Source of the DNA: Clostridia bacterium
GTDB taxonomy: Bacteria; Bacillota; Clostridia; Oscillospirales; Acutalibacteraceae
Length of the DNA: 64,000 nt
Assembly: GCA_017502085.1 (NCBI GenBank)
Contig: JAFVVQ010000014.1
Location: forward strand, 1-64,000
Direction: 5' to 3'
In this document: positions 1 through 8,422 of the stretch, piece after piece
Layout: each line of letters starts with the position of its first letter
Numbering within the stretch: the stretch's first letter is position 1
The notes under the pieces: model-generated
The model's input: the letters and a program-made list of their open reading frames with translations, nothing else
The model's database searches: none
What the model was told of the DNA's origin: nothing
Translations under genes and position numbers: made by a program

Positions 1-64
1 ACCTTCGGCATCCCCTTCTGAATTATTATTGACGTTGAATTGAAAAAATAACAAAAATATTTGC

Positions 65-93
65 TTGTATTTTCCGGCGGATAATGATAATAT
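65..93 (+). promoter_or_regulatory. Candidate sigma-A promoter of rnhA
   Basis: TTGTAT (65-70), a 17-base spacer and TAATAT (88-93) stand upstream of the rnhA start at 126. The preceding bases 1-64 hold no gene I can support; the first 21 bases could be the tail of a plus-strand reading frame entering from outside the window, ending in TGA at 19-21. Confidence 0.4.
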
Positions 94-125
94 TATTTGC
101 AACAAATTAAAAATGGAGAAATGAA

Positions 126-629
126 ATGGCTGAACTCAAAAAAGTTGATATATTCACAGACGGTGCATGTTCGGGCAATCCCGGTCCCGGCGGATGGGGC
201 GCAATTCTTCGATACGGAAAACACGAGCTTGAACTTTGCGGCGGAGAAAAAGAAACAACAAATAACAGGATGGAACTGACCGCGGTAATCGAAGCATTAA
301 AAAAGCTCAAGGAAAAATGCGAAGTCACAATCTACACGGATTCCAAATACGTTGCCGATGCATTTCTGCAGGGCTGGATATGGGGTTGGGTCAGAAACGG
401 TTGGAAAAAAGCAGATAAAAAACCCGTTCTTAACCCCGAACTTTGGCAGGAACTTCTGACTGAAATCAGAAGGCACGAATACAAAATCATATGGGTAAAG
501 GGTCACGCAGGTCACCCCGAAAACGAAAGATGCGATAACTTGCTACAGGCAAGGCCGCAGAATATGCTGAATAATCATAATGGAATTATCATGCACATAG
601 CCTTGATAATTCCGTTTTTCTTTTTTTGA
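126..629 (+). CDS. rnhA: Ribonuclease HI with frameshifted C-terminus
   Basis: RNase HI cleaves the RNA strand of RNA-DNA hybrids in the cytoplasm, for example R-loops and primer remnants. The RNase H fold is clear: [15 protein letters not shown] near residues 12-26, the catalytic Glu in NRMEL, the Asp in TDSKYV, and the His and Asp in [12 protein letters not shown]. The start is supported by GGAG at 116-119. After NERCDN the frame becomes unlike the family and runs into a terminator hairpin. Restoring one base at about 540 gives the normal tail [10 protein letters not shown] and a stop at 572-574, before the hairpin. The real gene therefore most likely ends at 574. The catalytic residues are unaffected either way. 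A sequencing deletion is as likely as a true mutation. Confidence 0.93.
   Translation: MAELKKVDIFTDGACSGNPGPGGWGAILRYGKHELELCGGEKETTNNRMELTAVIEALKKLKEKCEVTIYTDSKYVADAFLQGWIWGWVRNGWKKADKKPVLNPELWQELLTEIRRHEYKIIWVKGHAGHPENERCDNLLQARPQNMLNNHNGIIMHIALIIPFFFF
582..627 (+). terminator. Rho-independent terminator of rnhA
   Basis: A perfect 10-bp stem pairs 582-591 with 604-613, followed by a T-rich run (615-627). It sits just after the corrected rnhA stop at 574 but inside the uncorrected reading frame, which supports the frameshift interpretation. Confidence 0.75.
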
Positions 630-657
630 CATACCGAAGACATTCTCCGCATATGCT
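628..657 (+). promoter_or_regulatory. Candidate sigma-E promoter of spoIVA
   Basis: The box at 628-635 (GACATACC) and the box at 650-657 (CATATGCT), separated by 14 bases, resemble the Bacillus sigma-E elements GTCATATT-N14-CATACAAT, each matching at 5 of 8 positions. No good sigma-A promoter is visible here. spoIVA is a known sigma-E gene, so position and type agree, but the match is only partial. Confidence 0.35.
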
Positions 658-693
658 TTAGCAAGCTGAAAATTAGAATTCGGAGGAATAATA

Positions 694-2172
694 ATGAACA
701 ATACAAGCATTTACGGAGATATTGCCGCAAGAACGGGCGGCGACATTTATATAGGTGTAGTCGGACCCGTAAGAACAGGAAAGTCGACCTTTATCAAGAA
801 ATTTATGGAAAATATGGTACTGCCGAATATCGATGATATTTCAAGGCGCGAAAGGGCAAACGACGAGCTTCCGCAGTCATCATCAGGCAGAACCATTATG
901 ACAACAGAGCCGAAATTCATTCCGGAAAATGCAGTTGAAATTTCTCTTGAGGCAAATTCAAAAATGAAAGTGCGTATGATTGACTGTGTCGGTTATATCG
1001 TACCGTCCGCACTCGGTTATATAGAAGGAGAAAATCCGAGAATGGTCAAAACTCCGTGGTTTGAGGATGAAATACCATTCAATATGGCGGCAGAAATCGG
1101 AACACAAAAAGTAATTACGGAGCATTCAACAATCGGTCTTGTTATCACAACCGACGGATCAATCAGCGAAATTCCGAGAGACGAATATGAAGAAGCTGAA
1201 TCGAGAGTTATCCATGAACTGAAAGCGATCAACAAGCCGTTTGTGACACTTCTTAATTGCAAGAATCCGTCATCGGAAAGTGCGGTTAATCTTGCGGAAA
1301 AGCTCACTGAAAAATACTCTGTAAAGGTTATTCCCGTCAACTGTCTGGAACTCGGTCATGAAGATATAAAAGATATTTTATCACACATACTTTTTGAATT
1401 TCCGATCAAGGAAATCCGAATCGGATTACCCTCCTGGCTGACCTCTCTTGACAAGTCTCATTGGCTGAGAAACGAAATAATCTCTTCCATTTCCGAACAC
1501 GTCGACAGCCTCGATAAAGTCAAGGATATCAAGGGTTTCGGAGATTCCATAGGCAAATGCAGATACGTTAGTCAATCATATGTTGAAACAACGGATTTAT
1601 CCGACGGAAGTGCTGAAATCAGCGTTAAACTTAACCCTGACCTGTTCTTTAAAATTATCGGAGAAGAAACCGGAATCTGCGTTTCGGATGAACAGGAACT
1701 TATGAAATCCGTCAAGGAACTTGCCGCCGACAGAGAATATTACAAACGCATAAAACAAGCTCTCGATGAGGTTGATGCAACGGGTTACGGAATCGTTATG
1801 CCCGATATAAACGACCTGACCCTCGAAGAACCCGAAATCATGAAGCAGGGCGGCAGATACGGTGTCAGACTGCGTGCCGGCGCACCTTCTCTTCACATTA
1901 TGAAAGCCACAATTCAGACGGAGGTCGCTCCGATTGTCGGTTCTGAATCACAATCGGAAGAACTTATAAAATATCTTCTGAAAGAATTCGAAGAAAATCC
2001 CTCTGAAATCTGGAAATCAAATATTTTCGGTACGTCGCTTCACGAACTGGTCAACGAGGGGTTACACAACAAATTATACAGAATGCCTTCAGATGCAAGA
2101 TCAAAGCTTCAGGAAACGCTTGAAAGAATTATAAATGAAGGCTGCAGCGGACTGATTTGTATTATTCTGTAA
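694..2172 (+). CDS. spoIVA: Stage IV sporulation protein A (coat morphogenetic ATPase)
   Basis: SpoIVA coats the outer forespore membrane, polymerises using ATP and anchors the spore coat basement layer; it is expressed in the mother cell. The 492-residue protein matches the usual family length. It has a Walker A motif GPVRTGKST (residues 24-32), the N-terminal MNNTSIYGDIAARTGGDIYIGVVG block, and the conserved C-terminal ending CSGLICIIL used for SpoVM and membrane contact. A strong ribosome site (CGGAGG) precedes the ATG. It is monocistronic between two terminators, with a sigma-E-like promoter upstream. It shows that the organism belongs to an endospore-forming lineage. Identification is very secure. 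Confidence 0.98.
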   Translation: MNNTSIYGDIAARTGGDIYIGVVGPVRTGKSTFIKKFMENMVLPNIDDISRRERANDELPQSSSGRTIMTTEPKFIPENAVEISLEANSKMKVRMIDCVGYIVPSALGYIEGENPRMVKTPWFEDEIPFNMAAEIGTQKVITEHSTIGLVITTDGSISEIPRDEYEEAESRVIHELKAINKPFVTLLNCKNPSSESAVNLAEKLTEKYSVKVIPVNCLELGHEDIKDILSHILFEFPIKEIRIGLPSWLTSLDKSHWLRNEIISSISEHVDSLDKVKDIKGFGDSIGKCRYVSQSYVETTDLSDGSAEISVKLNPDLFFKIIGEETGICVSDEQELMKSVKELAADREYYKRIKQALDEVDATGYGIVMPDINDLTLEEPEIMKQGGRYGVRLRAGAPSLHIMKATIQTEVAPIVGSESQSEELIKYLLKEFEENPSEIWKSNIFGTSLHELVNEGLHNKLYRMPSDARSKLQETLERIINEGCSGLICIIL

Positions 2173-2178
2173 ATAAAG

Positions 2179-2218
2179 AAAGGTACGGTTATGGAGGAAT
2201 CCATTTCCGTACCTTTTT
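2179..2218. terminator. Bidirectional terminator, spoIVA / lipoprotein gene
   Basis: The stem AAGGTACGG (2180-2188) pairs with CCGTACCTT (2207-2215), followed by T's on the plus strand. A's precede the stem, so it can also stop the convergent minus-strand gene that ends at 2220. Confidence 0.8.
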
Positions 2219-2219
2219 A

Positions 2220-2621
2220 TTATGGTCTTGTTATGTGAACGGTAAGAACACCGTCCTTGTGAACAATCTCAACCATATACCCCTTGTCATTGGATGCTTT
2301 ATAATACCCCTTACCGCTGACAGGTTCCTGTTCAGGGAAGCCGTAAACAAATCCCGCATCCTCTATCTCGCCGAGATATTTCCTGAATTCGCTGTTACTG
2401 CATTTTACGCTGAATGAATATCGCAAAGATTCATCATAAGAATCTGTAATCTCAGCTGAAAACTTAAAACCAGGCAACTGTTCAGCAAATTCATTTTTTA
2501 TCTGCGTAACGGGAGGAATAACGTTCGGAACTACTTCCTCCGGAACTTTATTGCAGGATGAAAAAGAAAAGACAATAACCGAAATAAATAAAAAAGAAAT
2601 AATTTTTTTCATAATATTCAT
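2220..2621 (-). CDS. Small exported lipoprotein of unknown function
   Basis: This 133-residue protein begins with a lipoprotein signal (MKKIISFLFISVIVFSF) and lipobox FSSC, so the mature protein should start at the Cys near residue 23 and be attached to the outer face of the membrane. After a Pro/Val-rich linker, the mature part has alternating beta and helix character and no motif I recognise. The Met at residue 4 is an equally possible start. It is a single gene convergent with spoIVA; the short upstream region is shared with the divergent permease gene. A link to sporulation would be guesswork. Confidence 0.75.
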   Translation of the reverse strand: MNIMKKIISFLFISVIVFSFSSCNKVPEEVVPNVIPPVTQIKNEFAEQLPGFKFSAEITDSYDESLRYSFSVKCSNSEFRKYLGEIEDAGFVYGFPEQEPVSGKGYYKASNDKGYMVEIVHKDGVLTVHITRP

Positions 2622-2713
2622 TACTCCTGAGATTTTTTATCAGTATACCACATCAAAATGCATAATTCAATAGCATAACCGATTAATATTTTGGTCAGAA
2701 TATTAAAAAAATA

Positions 2714-2742
2714 TTGACAAACTTTAAATAAAGAATTAATAT
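2714..2742 (+). promoter_or_regulatory. Sigma-A promoter of the permease operon
   Basis: TTGACA (2714-2719), 17 bases, TAATAT (2737-2742), in an AT-rich region 34 bases before the permease start. This is a near-consensus promoter. Confidence 0.75.
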
Positions 2743-2775
2743 TAATATAACTTTATAAAAGAAAGGTGATGTTCA

Positions 2776-4200
2776 ATGGCAACAGAACTCAAAAAGAAGT
2801 ACGGTTTGCTTACAGCAATCTGTATGGTAGTCGGTATCGTCGTAGGATCGGGTGTTTTCTTCAAAGCAGAAGCAATCCTCCAGAAAACCGGCGGTAATCT
2901 CAAATATGGTATTATTGCCTGGGTAATCGGCGGCGTGATTATGATTATCTGCGCATATACCTTCTCACTTCTTGCTACCAAATACGAAAAAGTCAATGGT
3001 GTTGTTGACTATGCAGAAGCTGCAGTCGGCGACAAATACGCTTACCTTGTCGGTTGGTTCCTTACAACCATTTACTACCCCACCCTTACAATGGCTCTCG
3101 CATGGCTTTCAGCAAGATACACTCTTGTTGTTTTCCAGGGTGACAACGCTGACCCGACAAGCGGTCTTTGCTTCGCTCTTGCTTGTTTCTATCTTATAGG
3201 CAGCTACGCAATGAATGCTCTTTCACCTATTCTCGCAGGTAAATTCCAGGTTTCAGCAACAGCTATCAAGCTCGTTCCCCTTGTTCTTATGGCGGTTGTC
3301 GGCACAATCTTCGGTCTTAAGAACGGTATGCTTATTGAAAACTTCGCAGGTACAAATCTTGATATCGTAAATGAGGCTTTTGCCGCAGCAGGAAAAGCAC
3401 CAATCGTTGAAGCTTCAGCATTCAGCTCCATTTTCAGTGCGGTTTGCGCAACTGTTTTTGCATACGAAGGCTGGATTATTGCCACATCTATCAATGCCGA
3501 AATCAAGGATGCAAAGAAAAATCTTCCCAAGGCTCTTGTTATCGGTTCAATGATTATCGTTGGTATTTATATCCTTTATTATATCGGTCTTGCAGGTGCT
3601 GTTGACAATGCAACAATGCTTATCAGCGGTCAGACCGGTGCAAAAAAGGCTTTTGCAAATGTTTTCGGTAATGTTATGGGTACCGGCATTTTCGTTTTCG
3701 TTATCATCTCCTGCCTCGGCACTCTCAACGGTCTTATGCTTGGCTGCACAAGAGGTCTTTATTCAATCGCCACAAGAGGCAGAGGCCCTTCTCCCAAGGT
3801 GTTTGCTGACATTGACAAAAACACAAATATGCCCGCTAACTCATCAATAGTCGGTCTTCTTCTCTGTGCGGCATGGCTCTTCTATTTCTATATTTCCTGC
3901 CTCAACGGACCCACAGCAGAAAAGCTTGGTATGTTTGCATTTGACCCCACAGAGCTTCCCATCATCACAATCTATCCCTTCTATATTCCCATCTTCTTCA
4001 AGATGATGGCAACAAAGGAATTCGGCGGTATCAAGAGATTTGTTGCTCCTCTCCTTTCAGTCGCAGGCAGCGTTCTCATGGTTGTCGCTTCCGTTATTGC
4101 TCACGGCAAGGAAATTCCCGGTTACCTCATTATTTTCGTTATAGTAATGCTTATCGGTGTTGCTTTTATGAAGAAAAAGGAAATCGTTACAGAAAAATAA
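2776..4200 (+). CDS. APC-family amino-acid permease
   Basis: This is a 474-residue integral membrane protein with about 12 hydrophobic segments. The N-terminal signature GIVVGSGVFFKAEAIL is the broken first helix of the amino acid-polyamine-organocation (APC) superfamily, where the substrate backbone binds, and FAYEGWIIA fits the sixth helix. The family takes up or exchanges amino acids across the cytoplasmic membrane; the exact substrate cannot be read here. The start has an AAAGGTGAT ribosome site. The next gene follows after 24 bases without a terminator, so the two are probably co-transcribed. Codon use is very rich in CTT/GCA-type codons, as in a well-expressed gene. Confidence 0.9.
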   Translation: MATELKKKYGLLTAICMVVGIVVGSGVFFKAEAILQKTGGNLKYGIIAWVIGGVIMIICAYTFSLLATKYEKVNGVVDYAEAAVGDKYAYLVGWFLTTIYYPTLTMALAWLSARYTLVVFQGDNADPTSGLCFALACFYLIGSYAMNALSPILAGKFQVSATAIKLVPLVLMAVVGTIFGLKNGMLIENFAGTNLDIVNEAFAAAGKAPIVEASAFSSIFSAVCATVFAYEGWIIATSINAEIKDAKKNLPKALVIGSMIIVGIYILYYIGLAGAVDNATMLISGQTGAKKAFANVFGNVMGTGIFVFVIISCLGTLNGLMLGCTRGLYSIATRGRGPSPKVFADIDKNTNMPANSSIVGLLLCAAWLFYFYISCLNGPTAEKLGMFAFDPTELPIITIYPFYIPIFFKMMATKEFGGIKRFVAPLLSVAGSVLMVVASVIAHGKEIPGYLIIFVIVMLIGVAFMKKKEIVTEK

Positions 4201-4224
4201 TCAATCAATCTCAGGTACTGTATA

Positions 4225-5520
4225 ATGAAATCTGATAAGAAAACAGATTCTTCGGTTAATATAGACGATGTTACCAACGCCGAAAACTATAATAAAAACA
4301 GTCCTTCAGCTATAAAAGATGATAACAGCATTAACCGAATAACTTTTGAATTCAACAAAAAAGGTATTAAATCAACAACAAAATATATTGTCGGGATTGC
4401 ATTTATTATTATTGCGATAACCTTTGTCATCAATAATGACGTCAAAGTTTCGGGAATTATCAATGCTGTCTATAAGCTCATCTCCCCTTTTCTTCTCGGC
4501 TCGGCAATAGCTTTTGTTCTCAACGTGCTTCTTCGACCCATTGAAAATTTATGGTTAAAGATTTTCAAGAAAAACGGTAAAGTTTCGTCCGCACTGAAAA
4601 GACCCGTTTCACTCATTCTGAGTATACTCATCCTTGTTGGTCTTCTTGCGGCACTGCTGTTTATGATTATCCCGGATTTTATTGACACATTCAATAATAT
4701 TGTTGCAGTGTTGCCCGATTATTCTGACAGGGTTATCGGATGGTTTGAATCAATCAGAACGTTTGCAACGAACCACGGCGTTATGATTCCCGAACTCAAA
4801 TTCAATCCTGATACGGTAATCAACTTTATCAAAACAAACTTTGCAAATCAGAGCACACTTGACAAAACGCTTGATTTCACATCATCGCTTGTGACGGGTA
4901 TTGTCAACTTTATCGTTGCAATTGCTTTTTCCGTATATCTTCTGTCGCAGAAAGAGAAACTTGCTGACAGCTGCAAAAAAGTTCTCTATGCATTTTTCAA
5001 AAAACAGAAGGTTGACCGTTTTCTCAATGTCGCAGAAATCACAGACCAGACTTTTACAAATTTCATATCTGGTCAGCTTGTTGAAGCCGTCATAATCGGT
5101 GTTCTGTGCTTTATCGGTATGCTGATATTCGGAATGCCTTATGCACCCGTCATATCTGTTTTGGTCGGATTCACAGCGTTGATTCCCGTTTTCGGCGCAT
5201 TTATCGGAACTGCAATCGGCGCATTCCTTATTCTGTTTATCAGCCCCGCAAAGGCTTTATGGTTTGTAATTTTCATTGTTATTCTTCAGCAGATTGAAGG
5301 CAATCTGATTTATCCCAAGGTTGTCGGTAAATCGGTCGGTCTGCCCGGCATATGGGTTCTTGGCGCGGTTACAATCGGCGGCAATACTATGGGAGTTATC
5401 GGAATTATTCTTGCCGTTCCCGCTTGCGCCGTATTCTATACTCTCCTGCGAGAAACGGTATACAAACGAATCCGCAGACAAAAATCCGGAATTCCGATTT
5501 CAGAAGAATCAGACAAATAA
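4225..5520 (+). CDS. AI-2E family transporter-like permease
   Basis: This 431-residue membrane protein belongs to the AI-2E/PerM-type family (PF01594). A hydrophilic N-terminus of about 45 residues precedes about seven or eight membrane segments. It carries family-typical stretches such as LLGSAIAFVLNVLLRPIE, SVYLLSQKEKL and, near the end, QQIEGNLIYPKVVGKSVGLPGIWVL. Members export small molecules, sodium or signalling compounds; the substrate of this one is unknown. It lies 24 bases after the APC permease and ends at a terminator. The ribosome site before the ATG at 4225 is weak, so the start could be somewhat further in. Confidence 0.9.
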   Translation: MKSDKKTDSSVNIDDVTNAENYNKNSPSAIKDDNSINRITFEFNKKGIKSTTKYIVGIAFIIIAITFVINNDVKVSGIINAVYKLISPFLLGSAIAFVLNVLLRPIENLWLKIFKKNGKVSSALKRPVSLILSILILVGLLAALLFMIIPDFIDTFNNIVAVLPDYSDRVIGWFESIRTFATNHGVMIPELKFNPDTVINFIKTNFANQSTLDKTLDFTSSLVTGIVNFIVAIAFSVYLLSQKEKLADSCKKVLYAFFKKQKVDRFLNVAEITDQTFTNFISGQLVEAVIIGVLCFIGMLIFGMPYAPVISVLVGFTALIPVFGAFIGTAIGAFLILFISPAKALWFVIFIVILQQIEGNLIYPKVVGKSVGLPGIWVLGAVTIGGNTMGVIGIILAVPACAVFYTLLRETVYKRIRRQKSGIPISEESDK

Positions 5521-5524
5521 AAAT

Positions 5525-5557
5525 CAGCTCCGAGCAATAAGTTCGGAGCTGTTATTT
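5525..5557. terminator. Bidirectional terminator, AI-2E permease / xylB
   Basis: The stem CAGCTCCGA (5525-5533) pairs with TCGGAGCTG (5543-5551). T-rich flanks lie on both sides, so it serves both the plus-strand permease and the minus-strand xylB. Confidence 0.75.
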
Positions 5558-5566
5558 TATACTATA

Positions 5567-7093
5567 TTATAATAATGCAAGTGTTTTGTAATCCGCTTTG
5601 AGCGATTTATAGAGCGATGAATATACCGAATGATATTTTCTGTATTCAGCGGTTATATCGGCTTCAGGCTGAAGTGAATCGGAATTGATTGACGTCATCA
5701 CTCTACAAGCCTCAGGAACAGAATTATATACACCTGCACCGACTGTTGCAAGAATAGCAACACCGAGCGCGGGAGCCTCCGATGAACGTGACGTTGCAAC
5801 GGGTAAACCGAAGGTATTGCAGATCATATTCTTCCACAGCTTACTCTTTGCTCCGCCGCCGCAAAGAAGCATCGTTTCGGGAGATATGTTCATCTCTTTA
5901 AGAACAAGCAGACAGTCATAAAGAGAATAAGTAACACCCTCAAGAACTGCTCTGATAAAATGAGATTTCGTATGTATTGCTGAAATACCGAAGAATACGC
6001 CTCTGCAATCGGGGTCAAGATGAGGTGTACGTTCACCCATAAGATAAGGAAGATAAATCAGCTTATCGCATCCTACGGAAATATCAGAAGCCATAGAATC
6101 GGTTATCATATAAACGTCTTTTCCGCTTTTGTTCGCAAGCGAAACCTCTGTGTCACAGAAATTATTCTTGAACCACTGCATTGAAAGACCCGCCCCCTGG
6201 GTAACGCCCATTACGTGCCACGCATCGGGAACGGCACAGCAGAAAGTATGAACTCTGCCTTCGGGGTCGATTACGGGGTTATCGGTATGAGCAAAAACAA
6301 CGCCTGACGTACCGATTGTTGTAAAGGCTTTCCCCTCTTCAACAACGCCCATACCTACTGCAGCAGCGGCATTGTCTCCGGCACCGCCGACAACGGAAGT
6401 TGTGGTAGACAGACCTGTAAGTGAAGCGGTTTCTTCATTGATATATCCCGTGATTTCGGGTGATTCGTAAACCTTTGCAAGGTATTCCTCTTTGATTCCG
6501 ACTGCATCAATCATAACGGATGACCATTTTCTGTTCGGAACGTCAAGAAGCTGCATACCCGAAGCGTCAGAAACTTCTGTTGCAAATTCACCCGTCAGTC
6601 TGAAGCGCAGATAATCCTTGGGAAGAAGTATGTGTCTGCATTTTTCAAAGATTTCAGGCTCATTATTTTTTACCCATAATATTTTAGAAGCCGTAAATCC
6701 CGTCAGTGCGGGGTTTGCGGTTATTTTTATGAGCGTATCTCTGCCGAGCTTTTCCGTCAGTTCATCGCATTCCTTACCCGTTCTCTGATCGCACCAGAGA
6801 ATCGAAGGTCGGAGAACTTTGCAATCCTCATCGAGCATTACAAGACCGTGCATCTGTCCCGAAATACCGAGAGAGAGGATATCAGCCGAATCCACTCCGC
6901 TTTCCGAAACAACCTTCTTAAGCGTTGTGATAGCAGCAACATACCAATCCGACGGATTCTGCTCCGCCCATCCGTTATGAGGCTGCTGCATCGGATATTC
7001 ATAACTTGCAGATGCAACTATACTGCCTTCGACGTCAAAAAGAACGGTTTTAGTGGCTGAAGTGCCGAGATCAATACCGATAACATATTTCAT
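5567..7093 (-). CDS. xylB: Xylulokinase
   Basis: XylB phosphorylates D-xylulose to D-xylulose 5-phosphate with ATP, feeding the pentose phosphate pathway. The FGGY kinase fold is clear: the phosphate loop GIDLGTSATKTVLFD at the N-terminus, the substrate region GQMHGLVMLDE, WCDQRT, GAGDNAAAAVGMG, and the C-terminal CGGGAKSKLW nucleotide-binding block. Length is 508 residues from the ATG at 7093, which has GGTGA seven bases upstream and lies one base after the xylA stop. A GTG at 7102 gives three more residues but overlaps xylA. It is last in the operon and translationally coupled to xylA, whose product it uses. Confidence 0.95.
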   Translation of the reverse strand: MKYVIGIDLGTSATKTVLFDVEGSIVASASYEYPMQQPHNGWAEQNPSDWYVAAITTLKKVVSESGVDSADILSLGISGQMHGLVMLDEDCKVLRPSILWCDQRTGKECDELTEKLGRDTLIKITANPALTGFTASKILWVKNNEPEIFEKCRHILLPKDYLRFRLTGEFATEVSDASGMQLLDVPNRKWSSVMIDAVGIKEEYLAKVYESPEITGYINEETASLTGLSTTTSVVGGAGDNAAAAVGMGVVEEGKAFTTIGTSGVVFAHTDNPVIDPEGRVHTFCCAVPDAWHVMGVTQGAGLSMQWFKNNFCDTEVSLANKSGKDVYMITDSMASDISVGCDKLIYLPYLMGERTPHLDPDCRGVFFGISAIHTKSHFIRAVLEGVTYSLYDCLLVLKEMNISPETMLLCGGGAKSKLWKNMICNTFGLPVATSRSSEAPALGVAILATVGAGVYNSVPEACRVMTSINSDSLQPEADITAEYRKYHSVYSSLYKSLKADYKTLALL

Positions 7094-7094
7094 A

Positions 7095-8412
7095 TTATTC
7101 ACCGAAAAACACTCCGTTAATTACGGACTGAAGATATTCCTGCTTGCCTGAGCCTGGATCGGCGCAGTTGCCGAGAGAACAAGCATATGCACTGAGTTCT
7201 TCAAGAGATGCTTCGCCGTCAACAATCTTCTTGCCGATGCCGTTTTCAAAGCTGGAATATCTATCTTTTCTGAATGCGTCAAGGGTACCGTCTTCAATAA
7301 TTGCGGCAGCCTTAAGAAGTCCGAGTGCAAAAGTATCCATACCGAGAATGAATGCCTGAACCATATCCTCGCGAGTATTGCTGGGTCTGCGGTTCTTGGC
7401 GTCAAAATTAAGACCGCCGTTACCGAGACCGCCCGCCTTAAGCACTTCGTACATACACATTGTTGCGGAATAAACGTCGAACGGGAATTCGTCGGTATCC
7501 CAACCGAGCACGGGGTCTCCCTGATTGGCATCGATTGATCCGAGCATACCGTTGATTGCGGAAATGCGAAGCTCATGTTCAAAAGTATGTCCTGCAAGAA
7601 GAGCGTGGTTAGCTTCAATATTCATCTTGAAATCTTTATCAAGACCGTACTGACGTAAGAAACCGATTGCGGTTGCGGCATCAAAATCATACTGATGCTT
7701 CATAGGCTCCTTCGGCTTTGGCTCGATATAGAAATCGCCCTCAAATTCCGATGCTTCTGCCGTATGTTACCGCCATTTTCATAAGTCTGGCAATATTTTC
7801 CTGTTCAAACTTGACGTCAGTGTTAAGAAGAGTTTCATAACCCTCTCTGCCACCCCAGAAAACGTAACCCTTACCGCCAAGTTTAACAGTAATATCAAGA
7901 GCCTTCTTGATCTGAGCGGCGGCAAAACAATAAACATCTGCGCTGTTGGTTGAGCCTGCACCGTTCATAAATCTGGGATTTGAGAACATATTTGCAGTTC
8001 CCCACAGACACTTGATGCCCGTAGCATTCATCTTTTCGAGAATATAGTCGCTGATTTCATCAAGTCTTGCGTTAGTAACGTTAATATCATCTGCTTCGGG
8101 AACAAGGTCAACATCGTGGAAGCAGAAATATTCAACGCCGAGCTTCTGCATAAACTCAAAGCCTGCGTCAACCTTTGCCTTTGCGTGAGCCATTGTTGCC
8201 TTTTCCGCACCGAATGATTTATCAGCAGTATCTCTGCCGAACATATCCGTACCCGCCGCACCGAGATTATGCCACCAAGCCATTGCGAAGGGAAGATGTT
8301 CCTTCATCGGTTTGCCCATAACAATTCTTTCTGCATCATAGAACTTAAAAGCAAAAGGATTTTTGCTTTTGGGGCCTTCATATTTAACTTTGTCTGTAAA
8401 ATCGAAATACAT
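7095..8412 (-). pseudogene. xylA: Xylose isomerase, interrupted by a one-base frameshift
   Basis: XylA converts D-xylose to D-xylulose. Two open frames, 7741-8412 (N-terminal half, with [20 protein letters not shown] and FWGGREGYE) and 7095-7703 (C-terminal half, with [35 protein letters not shown]), together span a normal protein of about 438 residues. They are separated by a single extra A on the coding strand near 7746. Removing it restores [21 protein letters not shown] without a break. The EPKP metal-ligand block lies in the gap, so neither half should be active alone. All other residues are intact, so an assembly error or a very recent mutation is likely. The start has an AGGTGAT ribosome site. 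Confidence 0.92.
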
Positions 8413-8422
8413 TTAAATCACC

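Noticed and set aside
126..629. Novel C-terminal tail on RNase HI
   Set aside because: The tail arises by a frame change, is rich in Ile/Phe from the terminator T-run, and the normal family ending is present in the next frame.
4225..5520. AI-2E permease as evidence for AI-2 quorum sensing
   Set aside because: The family name is historical; members transport varied solutes and no luxS or lsr genes are in the window.
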